This document shows positions 1 through 7,799 of a DNA stretch of 64,000 bases, piece after piece. Made by a program: the position numbers and the translations under genes. The stretch spans positions 8,742,001 to 8,806,000 of the forward strand of contig NZ_JARZAE010000004.1 in NCBI RefSeq assembly GCF_029892095.1. Direction: 5' to 3'. Every line of letters begins with the position of its first letter. The first letter of the stretch is position 1. The DNA comes from Kitasatospora sp. MAP12-44 (lineage in GTDB: Bacteria; Actinomycetota; Actinomycetes; Streptomycetales; Streptomycetaceae). A model generated the notes under the pieces. It worked only from the letters and a program-made list of their open reading frames with translations. It searched no databases and was not told the DNA's origin.

Positions 1-32
1 CGGTTGACCTGCACGAATCGCGATGAACTTCC

Positions 33-1172
33 TCACTGGGTGGCGGCGGAGCGTTCGTCGTGGTCGGGGAGGGAGAGGGCGGTGCGGGCGGCGGCTTCGG
101 CGGCCTCGGGGGAGTGGGCGGAGACGGTGGCCACCAGTTGGTCGAGCGGCGTGGTGGCGTCCCTCGTGGCAGCCGTCCAGACCAGCTGGTCGGCGCGGAG
201 TTCCGTCAGCAGGGCGGCCACCTGGGTCTGGGCGGTGGCCGGCCAGGTCTGCACCTCCAGGCCGGCCTTGGCCAGGCTGATGCTGTCCGAGGTCTGCTGG
301 ATCCAGGTGCGGTAGGCCTCGTCGTCCGTCTGCGGGTCGCCTGTGGGCTTTGCCCACGGCGTGCTGTCCAGCGGGGCGAGGTTCTGCAGGAACTGCTGCT
401 GGACCGGGGTCAGGTTGGTCGCGTCGCGCCGCAGCGGACTGCCGTAGCTTCCGACGGCTATGTCCTTGAGGTAGCAGATCCCGGTGCGCCCGCCGGCCAG
501 CCAGCTGACCTCGTCGCTGGGGTAGAGGAAGGTGGACATGACGAAGACCGGGCGTGCCCACGGGTCGGTGACGTAGGCCGCCTCGCTGCCCTGGCAGGCC
601 GTCATGGTCTCCCGCTGGGCGGTCGCGGCGCCCGGAAAGGCGCCGTTGCCCAGGGCGGGCCGGGCCGAGACCTCGCCATTGTGCTCGCCCTTACAGGGCA
701 CTGGCACGATGCGACCCGGCTGGGCGGGGGAGTTGTCGAAGCAGTCGCCGACCTTGAGCGACCAGGCGACGGACGGCCTGCCGTTCACGGCGGTCGGGTG
801 CTGGAGGCCGTGCACGAAGCCGTGCACGAAGGCGCCGCCGAACGCGATGCTCACCAGCAGGCCCAGGAGCCCGAGGACGATGCCGGTCACAGCCAGCCCG
901 CGGCCGCGCTGCTTCCGCTTGCGGAGCTGGACCAGCGCGCCGATCCCCAGGCCCAGGCCGAGCGGCCACAGACAGCACGTCAGGCCGGTGACCAGCGCGC
1001 CGATCGCCAGACCGTTGGTGCCCGCGTGCCACTGCGGCTCGGCGAACCCCGGTGGCAACTGGCCGCCGTAGCCGCCGGGTTCAGGCGGAGCCCAGGGCGA
1101 GGCAGAGAAGGCGGGCGAGGGCGGCGAGGGTGGTGCCCAGATGTCCTGCTGCTCGGTGCGGTCATCGGTCAT
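33..1172 (-). CDS. DUF4190 / septum-formation-domain membrane protein
   Basis: A 379-residue membrane protein. A Pro/Gly-rich cytoplasmic head of about 50 residues precedes two hydrophobic helices (about 54-75 and 94-115) separated by a very basic RKRKQRGRG stretch. This is the usual DUF4190 layout. The extracytoplasmic part contains VGDCFD and further paired Cys, typical of the Septum_form family. The ATG at 1172 (MTDDRTEQQ) is preferred over an upstream in-frame start 26 codons earlier because the upstream peptide is not domain-like. The function of these proteins is unknown; a cell-envelope role is inferred only from topology. The gene is complete, with its stop just inside the left edge. 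Confidence 0.8.
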   Translation of the reverse strand: MTDDRTEQQDIWAPPSPPSPAFSASPWAPPEPGGYGGQLPPGFAEPQWHAGTNGLAIGALVTGLTCCLWPLGLGLGIGALVQLRKRKQRGRGLAVTGIVLGLLGLLVSIAFGGAFVHGFVHGLQHPTAVNGRPSVAWSLKVGDCFDNSPAQPGRIVPVPCKGEHNGEVSARPALGNGAFPGAATAQRETMTACQGSEAAYVTDPWARPVFVMSTFLYPSDEVSWLAGGRTGICYLKDIAVGSYGSPLRRDATNLTPVQQQFLQNLAPLDSTPWAKPTGDPQTDDEAYRTWIQQTSDSISLAKAGLEVQTWPATAQTQVAALLTELRADQLVWTAATRDATTPLDQLVATVSAHSPEAAEAAARTALSLPDHDERSAATQ

Positions 1173-1326
1173 GTCTGCGTCTGCCCCCGTGGTCTGCCTG
1201 GCATAGCTGCCCGACGCGCACCCGGATATGGCGGACGCGTGTTCGATCAAGGATGGACTTTAGCGGACCCTGCAGACGGACCTTCACCCCGCGTTGCCCA
1301 GGTGGGCCAGTGCGATCACGGCGATC

Positions 1327-1672
1327 CGGGGACAGGTAGCGCCCGGCCGGGGTTCGGGGGATCCAGCCGCGCTCGGCCAGCCTGCGCAACTTCCCGCGCA
1401 CCAGCTCCACCTTCGCCTCCAGCAGATCCAGCCCCAGCTCGCGGGCCACGTCCTTGGCCTGCAACGGGCCACCGCCGCCCGCGACGACCTCCATGATCGC
1501 CCGATAAGTAGTGTTCGCAGAGCTGGTCGGCGAGGTCCTCGATGGCTAGTTCCTGCTCGCCCGCGTCCCACGTTGACAACGAGTCGGCCGCCGGTACGGC
1601 CGGCTCGAGCAGGCCCGACAGCCGCAGGAACTCGGAGCGATGGGTCGTCCGGGGGTCGTCACAGCGGTCATT
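1327..1672 (-). pseudogene. Chimeric remnant: small acidic protein joined to IS-accessory-type wHTH, frame broken
   Basis: An open stretch starting just after a TGA near 1672 reads EFLRLSGLLEPA and then AGEQELAIEDLADQLCEH, with no good start codon. One base out of frame, at about 1495-1500, it continues as GPLQAKDVARELG, KLRRLAERGW and AGRYLS. That second part matches, position for position, the C-terminal winged-helix half of the accessory protein encoded beside the IS5-type transposase at 30082-30477 (GPLRARDVCEALG, KLKRLVKLDV, AGSF). I read it as two unrelated gene fragments or one frameshifted gene left behind by an insertion. It overlaps nothing essential and has no ribosome binding site. 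Confidence 0.5.
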
Positions 1673-2138
1673 GCATCAAAGACCTGCCGAGTGCCGCCAG
1701 GACGGCCTGCGGCGCGGTGGTGGTGGGGTCAGGTGAAAAGGTCGGGGTGTGGGCAGGTCTCCAGGGGGCTGCCGGGGCGGTCTGCCCAGTTCCACCAGAC
1801 GTGGCGCTGGGGGCAGCCCCAGACACTGCGGCATGTGCGCTTGCCGTCGTCCTCCCGCCGGAAGAGGGCCATGGCGAGTCCCCGGAGGGGCTGTTGGCAG
1901 GTGGGGCAGGTCGGCGGGTTCTCTTCGCAGGACATGGCTGGGGACAGTACAGCCACGACCGGTCCGCTTGTGGTCGGCTGTGTGCGTAGCAGTGGTCGCA
2001 TGCTGGGTCGCACCAGCTGTGGACGTTCGGCGCGAACCGCGCGAACGGCTCCGGTGGGTCGGGCGGCGTCGTGGTGTCGCCGTGGAGTGGGATGCCGGCT
2101 TTGGTGTCCGGGGTGTGGGCGAGCGTGGGGCTGGTCAT
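1668..2138 (-). CDS. Small Cys-rich protein, 3' end uncertain
   Basis: The ATG overlaps the stop of the preceding 53-aa gene (ATGA), a strong sign of translational coupling. The first 65 residues look genuine. They contain FAPNVHSWCDPACDHCYA, a C-x3-C-x2-C cluster likely to bind zinc or an Fe-S centre. Downstream of about 1940 the frame stays open but runs on top of the next Cys-rich gene in another frame. Either the two genes overlap heavily or the original stop was lost by a frameshift. The family is not recognised. The setting, a run of tiny genes, resembles the spd-type spread genes of Streptomyces mobile elements. Confidence 0.4.
   Translation of the reverse strand: MTSPTLAHTPDTKAGIPLHGDTTTPPDPPEPFARFAPNVHSWCDPACDHCYAHSRPQADRSWLYCPQPCPAKRTRRPAPPANSPSGDSPWPSSGGRTTASAHAAVSGAAPSATSGGTGQTAPAAPWRPAHTPTFSPDPTTTAPQAVLAALGRSLMQ
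1729..1935 (-). CDS. 68-aa CxxC zinc-ribbon-like protein
   Basis: Starts at MSCEENPP. It has CPTCQQPLRGLAM, then CRSVWGCPQRHVWWNWAD and a final CPHPDLF. The spacing of three Cys pairs plus His-Val-Trp-Trp suggests a single zinc-ribbon fold. Similar very short proteins are common in Streptomyces accessory DNA, usually next to other tiny genes, and have no assigned role. A longer in-frame start 26 codons upstream exists, but MSCEENPP sits directly before the first Cys pair. It is likely in one transcription unit with the two coupled small genes upstream. Confidence 0.55.
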   Translation of the reverse strand: MSCEENPPTCPTCQQPLRGLAMALFRREDDGKRTCRSVWGCPQRHVWWNWADRPGSPLETCPHPDLFT

Positions 2139-2296
2139 CGTCCGGTGATCCAGGCGGCGCTGCCGAGGGCGCTGGCGAGGCTGCCCAGGATGGCGAAAAG
2201 GCGGTAGGGGACTCGTTCGATGATGAGGTGCAGGCAACCGGCGTGGAGCTCCAGGAAGTTCGGGGTGGCGCTGCGGGGCGTGCGTCGGTGTGTCAT
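2135..2296 (-). CDS. 53-aa membrane-associated small protein (spd-like)
   Basis: The ATG at 2296 is preceded by GGAGACCAC, a good ribosome binding site. The product is 53 residues: a basic N-terminus (MTHRRTPRS), then ELHAGCLHLIIERVPYRLF and one hydrophobic helix ending in AWITGR. The stop overlaps the start of the next gene by ATGA. Length, charge pattern and gene order resemble the short spread/transfer-associated proteins of Streptomyces integrative elements. That is a contextual inference, not a domain match. Confidence 0.55.
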   Translation of the reverse strand: MTHRRTPRSATPNFLELHAGCLHLIIERVPYRLFAILGSLASALGSAAWITGR

Positions 2297-2383
2297 GTGG
2301 TCTCCGTTCGGTACGCTGCCCCTTGGTCTGGAACGTAGCTCCCTGTCCGGTGGCCCGACCGCCGTCGGTTCCCTGTCCGGCTG

Positions 2384-2653
2384 TCAGGCTGCTCTACCTG
2401 GCCAAGCTCCCCGAAAGCGCCCCCGCACTACCCAACACGCCCACGGACTAATCGGCTGCACCATCAAGCAGAACATGACCGGGGCCAGCTCCTCATCGAC
2501 TGGACGGCTGTTGAGTTCATCGACGGCCCGGGCCCAGTCCTCTCTCGTGTACTTGTCTTCCTCTTGGAAGACGGTCATCAGCCGGGATGGGAACTCGTTC
2601 TTGCCGAACAAGATCTGCCGATCCCCCAGCCGCAGTCACCATCTGTCGCTCAT
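2384..2653 (-). pseudogene. Small conserved-looking gene with an in-frame TGA at codon 6
   Basis: A GGAGG box stands 5 bases before ATG AGC GAC AGA TGG. The next codon is TGA, and the same frame then stays open for 84 codons. The read-through contains GDRQILFGKNEFPSRLMTVF, FQEEDKYTREDW and ARAVDELNSRP, which look like normal coding sequence. A TGG-to-TGA change would explain it. The C-terminus runs into low-complexity Arg/Gly sequence, so the original end may also be lost. The family is not identified. Confidence 0.5.
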
Positions 2654-2838
2654 CGACACCTCCGCCTCCATGTTCCCGCGTTGGTTGGGGTGTGACCGAG
2701 GTACGCGTCAAAGGGGCAACGAGATGATCTTGAAGCCCCGAGCGCTCGGCCCCCGTATTTCAGAGGGACACGCACACTGTTCTGCCAGCGGCAGAACACC
2801 GCCCGGACCGGGCTCGACGATCACTACAGTCCAGTCTC

Positions 2839-3576
2839 ATGACGACGATTACGACGCGTACGGTCGAGTACCCGGCCGACGGTTTGACGATGATCGGGCA
2901 CCTCGCGCTCCCGGCCGGTATCGACCGCCGACCCGCGGTGCTGCTCGGACCAGAGGGCATGGGGCTCAGCGACGTCGAGCGCCGCCGGGCCGATGCTCTC
3001 GCCGAGCTGGGATACGTAGCGCTGGCCTTCGACCTTCACGGCGGGCGCTATTTGGGCGACCCCGAGGAGATGCTGGCGCGTTGCATACCACTGCTCTCTG
3101 ATCCCGACCGGATGCGGGGCATCGGCCATGCGGCGCTCGACGTGTTGCGCACCGAATCGCGGGCCGACCCCGACCGGATCGCCGCCATCGGCTACGGCAC
3201 CGGAGGCGCCGTCGGGCTGGAACTCGGGCGCGACGGCGTCAACCTGCGCGCGATCGGGACAGTCAACGCACTGACCACGGGCCGACCGGGCGAGGCAGCG
3301 CGCATTCGCTGCCCGGTGTGGGCCGGCGTCGGGTCGGAAGACCCGATCATGCCGCCCGCACAGCGGAACGCGTTCACCGCCGAGATGCAGGCCGCAGGCG
3401 TCGACTGGCGCCTCGCGGTCTACGGCGGCGCCTTGCACGCCTTCCACCACCCACCGGTCGACCACCCCACGGTCCCCGGCGTCGGCTACCACCCACAGCA
3501 CGCGCAGCGAGCCTGGCGCGACGTCGTCGACCTGCTCACCGAGTGCCTGCCCGTGACGGAAGATCTGCGGGCATGA
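2839..3576 (+). CDS. Dienelactone hydrolase family alpha/beta-hydrolase lacking the usual nucleophile
   Basis: A 245-residue alpha/beta-hydrolase with the dienelactone hydrolase order: a core strand with LLGPEGMGLSDVERRRADAL, then FDLHGG, the nucleophile elbow, the acid loop GVGSEDPIMP (Asp about 168) and the His loop GALHAFHHP (His about 200). The elbow reads IGYGTGG. Canonical members have G-x-C-x-G-G, so Gly120 occupies the position of the catalytic Cys and no Ser or Cys replaces it. Family membership is clear from length and motifs. Hydrolase activity is therefore doubtful; binding or a different chemistry are alternatives. The gene is isolated, with neighbours on the other strand. Confidence 0.85.
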   Translation: MTTITTRTVEYPADGLTMIGHLALPAGIDRRPAVLLGPEGMGLSDVERRRADALAELGYVALAFDLHGGRYLGDPEEMLARCIPLLSDPDRMRGIGHAALDVLRTESRADPDRIAAIGYGTGGAVGLELGRDGVNLRAIGTVNALTTGRPGEAARIRCPVWAGVGSEDPIMPPAQRNAFTAEMQAAGVDWRLAVYGGALHAFHHPPVDHPTVPGVGYHPQHAQRAWRDVVDLLTECLPVTEDLRA

Positions 3577-3620
3577 CCCAGGCAAACAGCCTGGCGCCAG
3601 GCCTGGTCCGCGTCGGGCAC

Positions 3621-3845
3621 TCACAGTCCCCTCCCCTCAAGTCCCCATAGCAGAACCACATTCGGGCGGATGCCCGACGAGGGCAGCTCGCGGATGAAGC
3701 GGTTCAGCTGAACGTCGTAGCGCCCGTCGGCGTCGAGGATGAACGGGAGCCCGTCGCCGGCATCGGCCCGGCCGAGGATGGCAACCGCCGACTCGGGCTC
3801 AGGGATGTTGGCCAGCAGGGTGCGCGGGGTGGTGTAGAGGAACAA
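3621..3845 (-). pseudogene. N-terminal fragment of a tyrosine recombinase/integrase
   Basis: The 74-residue product contains FILDADGRYDVQLNRFIREL followed by PSSGIRPN. This is the typical start of the SAM-like core-binding domain of actinobacterial phage/ICE integrases (where PNSV.AYARDL would follow). The frame then departs into unrelated sequence, and the catalytic domain with its R-H-R-Y residues is absent. It is a truncated, non-functional integrase and indicates that a site-specific element once ended or was deleted here. Confidence 0.6.
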
Positions 3846-4056
3846 CGAGGCGGCCCTTCACGGGAGACAGTGCGCCACACCCAACGACGGGGCGCTCACC
3901 TGCGACACTCACGAGCCGCCAAACATAAAGCCCGAAGCTCAGCACGCCCGTCCAGATGGGCCTGGCCACCGCCGTCACCTCCACAATCAGGTACGCCGCG
4001 TTTCATCCAATATGCGTCTTTCCGGCAGGGTCCGAGTCGACAGTGGAGCGTTCGGC

Positions 4057-4968
4057 CTACGAGCGCTTCGCCGCTGGCCGCTTCGCCGCGGCCAGGCGGC
4101 TCTCGCTCTCTTCGGCCCGCTGCCGGGCCTGCTCTGCCTGCTTGCGCAGCCCTGCTAATGCCGTGCGGGCCTCCCGCTCGGTCCTCTCCGCAGCGCGCTG
4201 CGCGAAGCGGGCCGCCTCCAGCGCGGCCTTGGCCCGCTCGACCTCCAGCGCGGCGTGGGCCGCCAGCTCGGCCAACGGCTCCAGGGCATCCTCGACCTCC
4301 GCTACGGCCCGCTCGGCCTGGGCCACCCCGCCGACGAGGCCGTCCCGCTCCACCTGCAGGTGGAGCACCTTCTTCGCCTGCTGTTCATCGGCGGCAGGCC
4401 GCTCTTCGCGGGCGGTGCCGGGGTGGCTCTGCTGCCGGGAACGGCGTGCCGCCTTGAGTGGCGCGCCGGAGGTCGGCGGCTGCGCGGCCGCGCCAAGGTC
4501 TGGAACGGCGCTCAGGGACGGGGCCGGATCGGGCAGGGAGGTGGGAGGATCCAGCGCGGTGGCCAGGCGTCCGGCGGTAAGTTGGTCGGTGGCCTGCTCG
4601 TTGGCGGCAGCCGCGGTCAGGGTACGCTCGACCGCTTCGCGCGCCTGGGCGCTGAGTGGCTGGCCGGCGTCCGCTGCGGCACGGGCCGCGAGGCGGGTCA
4701 GTTGCTCGAGCAGCTGGTGGCGCTGGGCGGTGAGCTGGCGCGGGGTGTCGGCGTCGAGAGCGGCCTGCGCGCGGCGCAGCGCGGTGCCGAGGTCGAGCAG
4801 TTCCTGGAGCAGCTGCGGCTGGCGGCGGCTGAGTTGGTTGACGGCCCAGGCGGGGGCGGCGGGGCGGCGGGGCGGCGCAGCGCGGCGATCCGGCGGGCAA
4901 GGTCCGGCTGCTGGTCGGTCTTGGCGTGGCGGGCGGCGGCGTCGCGGGCCGCGGTGAACTTGGATCAC
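4057..4968 (-). pseudogene. Ala/Arg-rich coiled-coil protein, 5'-truncated and frameshifted
   Basis: From about 4855 downward the frame encodes WAVNQLSRRQPQLLQELLDL and then about 250 residues of Ala/Glu/Arg-rich coiled coil ending AAAKRPAAKRS, a conserved Streptomyces protein type of unknown function. The expected N-terminal part is present one base out of frame: FTAARDAAARHAKTDQ then DLARRIAALRRPAAP, directly upstream of the G/C run at 4850-4872. In that frame a TGA precedes the first residue, so the true start is missing. A GTG at 4968 with a good GGGAGG box opens the other frame but gives nonsense N-terminal sequence. This is either decay or a homopolymer error plus a 5' truncation. Confidence 0.55.
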
Positions 4969-5022
4969 CGCCTCCCTTCCCTCGGGATCTCGCTGTCGCT
5001 CCGGCCCGGGGCCCGGTGTTGA

Positions 5023-5242
5023 TCAGGTCAGTGGGGGAGCGTCGGGAGCCTTCTTCAGGAGCTGGGCGGGGTCGGTGTGGTCCGGGTCAAGCCATGCCTC
5101 GACATCGTCTTGGTTGATCGTCAGGGGCATGCGGTCGTGGACGCGGCCGACGTCCTCGCGGGCCTGGGTGGTGATGATCGTGGTGGTGGTCAGCCAGGCG
5201 AGCGGGTCGTCGTCGGGGCGGGTGGGGTCGTTCCGGGTGTGC
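5023..5242 (-). pseudogene. C-terminal fragment of a YedK/HMCES-type SOS-response peptidase
   Basis: The minus-strand frame reads DPTRPDDDPLAWLTTTTIIT then QAREDVGRVHDRMPLTI and WLDPDHTDPAQLL, ending with TGA at 5023. IHDRMP (here VHDRMP) is the signature of the DUF159/HMCES family. His in this motif is one of the residues around the abasic-site crosslink. The N-terminal catalytic Cys2 and about two thirds of the domain are absent; upstream the frame degenerates into unrelated sequence. The fragment cannot be functional. It was probably cut off by the same rearrangements that truncated its neighbours. Confidence 0.65.
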
Positions 5243-5339
5243 GGTTCGATTCGATCAACGCCTCCAGCGCTCCCAGCGGGCCGGGGCGGGTGACCGCCTA
5301 CGGCCTGCGGCCGTGTTCCGCGGCCTGACCTGCCTCGCG

Positions 5340-5708
5340 TCAGTCATCGGAGGCGCCCCGCCCGGGGCTTCGGTCGGTGACGGCGGGCGCGTCGTCCAGC
5401 GACTCGCTGTCGAGGAGCTCGAGAAGCTCGGCCACTGTACGGCCGGCCTCGACGGGGTGCCGCAACTTGGTGTGGGGCGTGATGTGGTAGCGGTTGCGCC
5501 GTCCTTCCCGTGTGTGGGTGAGGTAGCCGTCCGCCTCCAGGTCGGCAACGATCGTCTGTACGGCGCGCTCGGTCAGTTGACACGCCGCGGCGACGTCGCG
5601 CAGTCGGATGCCGGGATCCCTGGCGATCAATGAGAGCACCCTGGCGTGGTTGGTCAGGAAGGTCCACGCTCTACGGCTGCCGGTCCTCGTATCCATCTCC
5701 CTCATCAT
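5340..5708 (-). CDS. Winged-helix (MarR/ArsR-like) transcriptional regulator
   Basis: 122 residues. The middle carries a classic winged helix: NHARVLSLIARDPGIRLRDV, AACQLTERAVQTIVADLEAD, GYLTHTREGRRNRYHI. Here AVQTIVADLE is the recognition helix and the RNRYHI strand is the wing. It binds DNA by inference from family knowledge. No ligand-binding domain is present; the remaining C-terminus is short and acidic. The start has three alternative Met codons close together (5708, 5705, 5696). The gene is divergent from the STAS gene at 5826 across about 115 bp, so it may control that promoter. Confidence 0.8.
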   Translation of the reverse strand: MMREMDTRTGSRRAWTFLTNHARVLSLIARDPGIRLRDVAAACQLTERAVQTIVADLEADGYLTHTREGRRNRYHITPHTKLRHPVEAGRTVAELLELLDSESLDDAPAVTDRSPGRGASDD

Positions 5709-5825
5709 ACGAGCGATGTTTCACGCGATCCAATACCTGCACAAATTTTCGCGTATTGCTTGACATGCTTTTTCGGCAGTCGGAGGATCGAGTGCGGAAG
5801 CCTTCTCTTGCGAGAGGAGCAGCTC

Positions 5826-6239
5826 ATGTCCCCCCGCCCGCACCCCGCACGGCCGGCCACCGAAGACCGCTCAGCGTTCCCCTCGGGAGAATCGGCGCCG
5901 ACGGCCCGGTTCGCTGTGTACGTCACACGGGTGGCCGCGGAGCGGGTCCTGGCCGAAGTGGTCGGCGAAGTCGACCACGACGGCGCGGACGAGCTCCGGC
6001 GGGCGCTGGCCATCGCGACCCGGGACACCGCCACCGTCCTCGAGCTGGACCTCACCGGGATGTCCTTCTGCGATTGCGCCGGCCTTAGCGCCCTGCTCCG
6101 GACCCGCGAGGACGCCGCTGCCGCAGGGTGCGTCGCGCTGGTGACGGCGATGACTCCGCAGCTGTGCAGACTGCTCGACATCACCGGCACCCGCGACGTG
6201 CTCACCGGCTCCCTCAGCGCCGCCGAGGCCCCGACCTGA
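5826..6239 (+). CDS. STAS-domain anti-sigma factor antagonist, phospho-Ser replaced by Cys
   Basis: 137 residues, ATG preceded by GAGAGGAGCAGCTC. After about 27 variable residues, a STAS fold follows: VLAEVVGEVDHDGADELRRA, TVLELDLTGMSFCDCAG, then SALLRTREDA. In SpoIIAA-type antagonists the loop is D-S-S-G, and its first Ser is phosphorylated by the anti-sigma kinase. Here it is D-C-A-G (Cys84), so this protein would be permanently unphosphorylated at that site. Its partner would be a HATPase-type anti-sigma factor; one candidate class is encoded at 47392-47853, but no link is shown. Confidence 0.85.
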   Translation: MSPRPHPARPATEDRSAFPSGESAPTARFAVYVTRVAAERVLAEVVGEVDHDGADELRRALAIATRDTATVLELDLTGMSFCDCAGLSALLRTREDAAAAGCVALVTAMTPQLCRLLDITGTRDVLTGSLSAAEAPT

Positions 6240-6326
6240 CCGCCGTCGAAGGGTGCAACGGCGGGCCGCCGGGCGCTCTCTCCTCCCGCCACCGATTCGC
6301 TCACCGACCCACAGGAGTTGGTTCTC

Positions 6327-6497
6327 ATGGTTCCCCTGATTCTGGTCCTGCTGATCGCCCTGATCCTCGGCGGCGCCGGCTTCGCAGTCCACGTGCTGTG
6401 GTGGATCGCGCTCATCGTCCTGGTGCTGTGGCTCCTGGGCTTCGTCATGCGGGGCTCGTCCACCGGCGGGAGCCGCAACCGCTGGTACCGCTGGTGA
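6327..6497 (+). CDS. 56-aa hydrophobic membrane protein (lmo0937/DUF5670-like)
   Basis: ATG at 6327 follows CAGGAGTTGGTTCTC. The product begins MVPLILVLLIALILGGAGFA, continues through a second hydrophobic stretch (WWIALIVLVLWLLGFVM) and ends with a short polar tail RGSSTGGSRNRWYRW. Two tightly spaced helices with a basic Trp-rich tail fit the small hydrophobic-protein family widespread in Streptomyces, often near stress regulators. It follows the STAS gene by 87 bp and could be co-transcribed. The function is unknown. Confidence 0.7.
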   Translation: MVPLILVLLIALILGGAGFAVHVLWWIALIVLVLWLLGFVMRGSSTGGSRNRWYRW

Positions 6498-6588
6498 CAC
6501 CGCGCCGTGCCCCGCTCCCCACACCCCCACCCGACGGCGGCAGGCGCAGGACACCGTCCCCAGGCCGGCACCGTCCGGCGGGGCTCCC

Positions 6589-6627
6589 GTGCTGACCTTC
6601 GGCGTCGAGGAGGAGTACCTGCTCCTA
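6589..6627 (+). pseudogene. First codons of a YbdK-type carboxylate-amine ligase, cut by IS5
   Basis: GTG CTG ACC TTC GGC begins a frame encoding LTFGVEEEYLLL, the conserved start of the glutamate-cysteine ligase 2 (YbdK) family, where EEE helps bind metal. It stops at the left inverted repeat of the IS5 element. The rest of the gene is not found on the other side of the insertion stack, so the remainder was deleted or displaced. Confidence 0.55.
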
Positions 6628-7732
6628 GGGCCTGTTCTGAGTTCAGATCACGGTTTGGTGGTTCGCCGACGCCGGACGGTCTCGGCCCGGTAGAACGGCG
6701 GTGTGACGCGTGGTGGTCTGAGCGATGCCGAATGGGAGTTGGTGGAGCCGCTCCTGCCGCTGGGCGAGCGTGGGCCGATCCCCGACCTGCGCCGACAGCT
6801 CGATGCGGTGATGTGGAGGTTTCGGACCGGGAGTCCATGGCGGGACGTCCCTGAGCGCTACGGATCCTGGTCGACCGTCTACGGCCGGTTCCAGATCTGG
6901 GCGACCACGGGGACCTTCCAGGCGCTGATGGAGGGGATGATCGCCGAGGCCGCAGCCCGTGGACAGGTCGATCTCAGCCTGGTCAGCGTGGACTCCACGG
7001 TCGCCCGCGCGCACCACCACGCGGCCGGGATGGTCGTCGACCCGGAGTTGCTGCAGGATCTGGAGAAGGCCGCCACGAAGGAAAAGGGGCTCCACAAAAG
7101 GGGCAAACCGATCCAGTAGTGGCGGCGCCCGGCCCGGCCGGCGAGACGGACGACGCGACTCGCGAGGAACGCCGTCGTGTCCGCCGTCGCCGCAAGGCCC
7201 GGCTCCGCGCGGCCGAGCTGGGACGCTCGCGCGGCGGGCTGACCACCAAGACCCACCTCGCGGCCGAACGCCAATGTCGGCCGCTGTCCTTCGTGCTCAC
7301 GCCTGGGCAGGCCGCCGACAGCCCCCGCTTCATCCCGGTCATCGAGCGGATCAAGGTCCGCGTTCCGGTGGGCCGGCCCCGCACCCGCCCGGACGCGATC
7401 GCTGGCGACAAGGCGTACTCCTCCCGCGCCAACCGCGCCTACCTGCGCCGACGCCGGATCAAGGCCGTCATCCCGGAGAAGGTCGACCAGGCCGCCAACC
7501 GCAGGAAGAAGGGCTCGCGCGGCGGCCGTCCCGTCACGCACGACGCCGACCTCTACAAGGACCGCAACACCGTCGAGCGCTGTATCAACAAGATCAAGGA
7601 GTGGCGCGGTCTGGCCACCCGCTATGACAAGACCCCCGACAGCTACCTCGCCGGACTCCACCTACGCGGCGCCGTCATCTGGCTCCGCAGCCTACGGCCC
7701 GCCACATGATCTGAACTCAGAACAGGCCCTAG
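6627..7732 (+). mobile_element. IS5-family (IS427-like) insertion sequence
   Basis: The ends are perfect inverted repeats: GGGCCTGTTCTGAGTTCAGA at the left, continuing TCA, and its exact complement at 7707-7730. Both ends are flanked by CTAG, consistent with a short palindromic TA/CTAG target duplication. The body is about 1.1 kb and carries one transposase in two frames. The perfect ends suggest recent insertion. Confidence 0.85.
6703..7709 (+). CDS. IS5-family DDE transposase in two overlapping frames
   Basis: The first frame (6703-7119, 138 aa) holds the N-terminal DUF4096-type domain (LSDAEWELVEPLLP) and the first catalytic Asp in SVDSTVARAH. The second frame (7119-7709, 196 aa) holds GDKAYSS (second Asp) and NTVERCINKIKEW (Glu). 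The stop TAG of the first overlaps a GTG start of the second. An A/G run (AAAAGGGGC) lies just upstream. IS427-group elements normally express the full transposase by programmed frameshifting at such a site, so this is probably an active arrangement and not a broken gene. Confidence 0.85.
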
Positions 7733-7799
7733 TTGGAACCTGGCCACGAGAGCTGCAACCAATGCGGCCGGCGCCGACTAGATGATCGATTCCAAGGGC

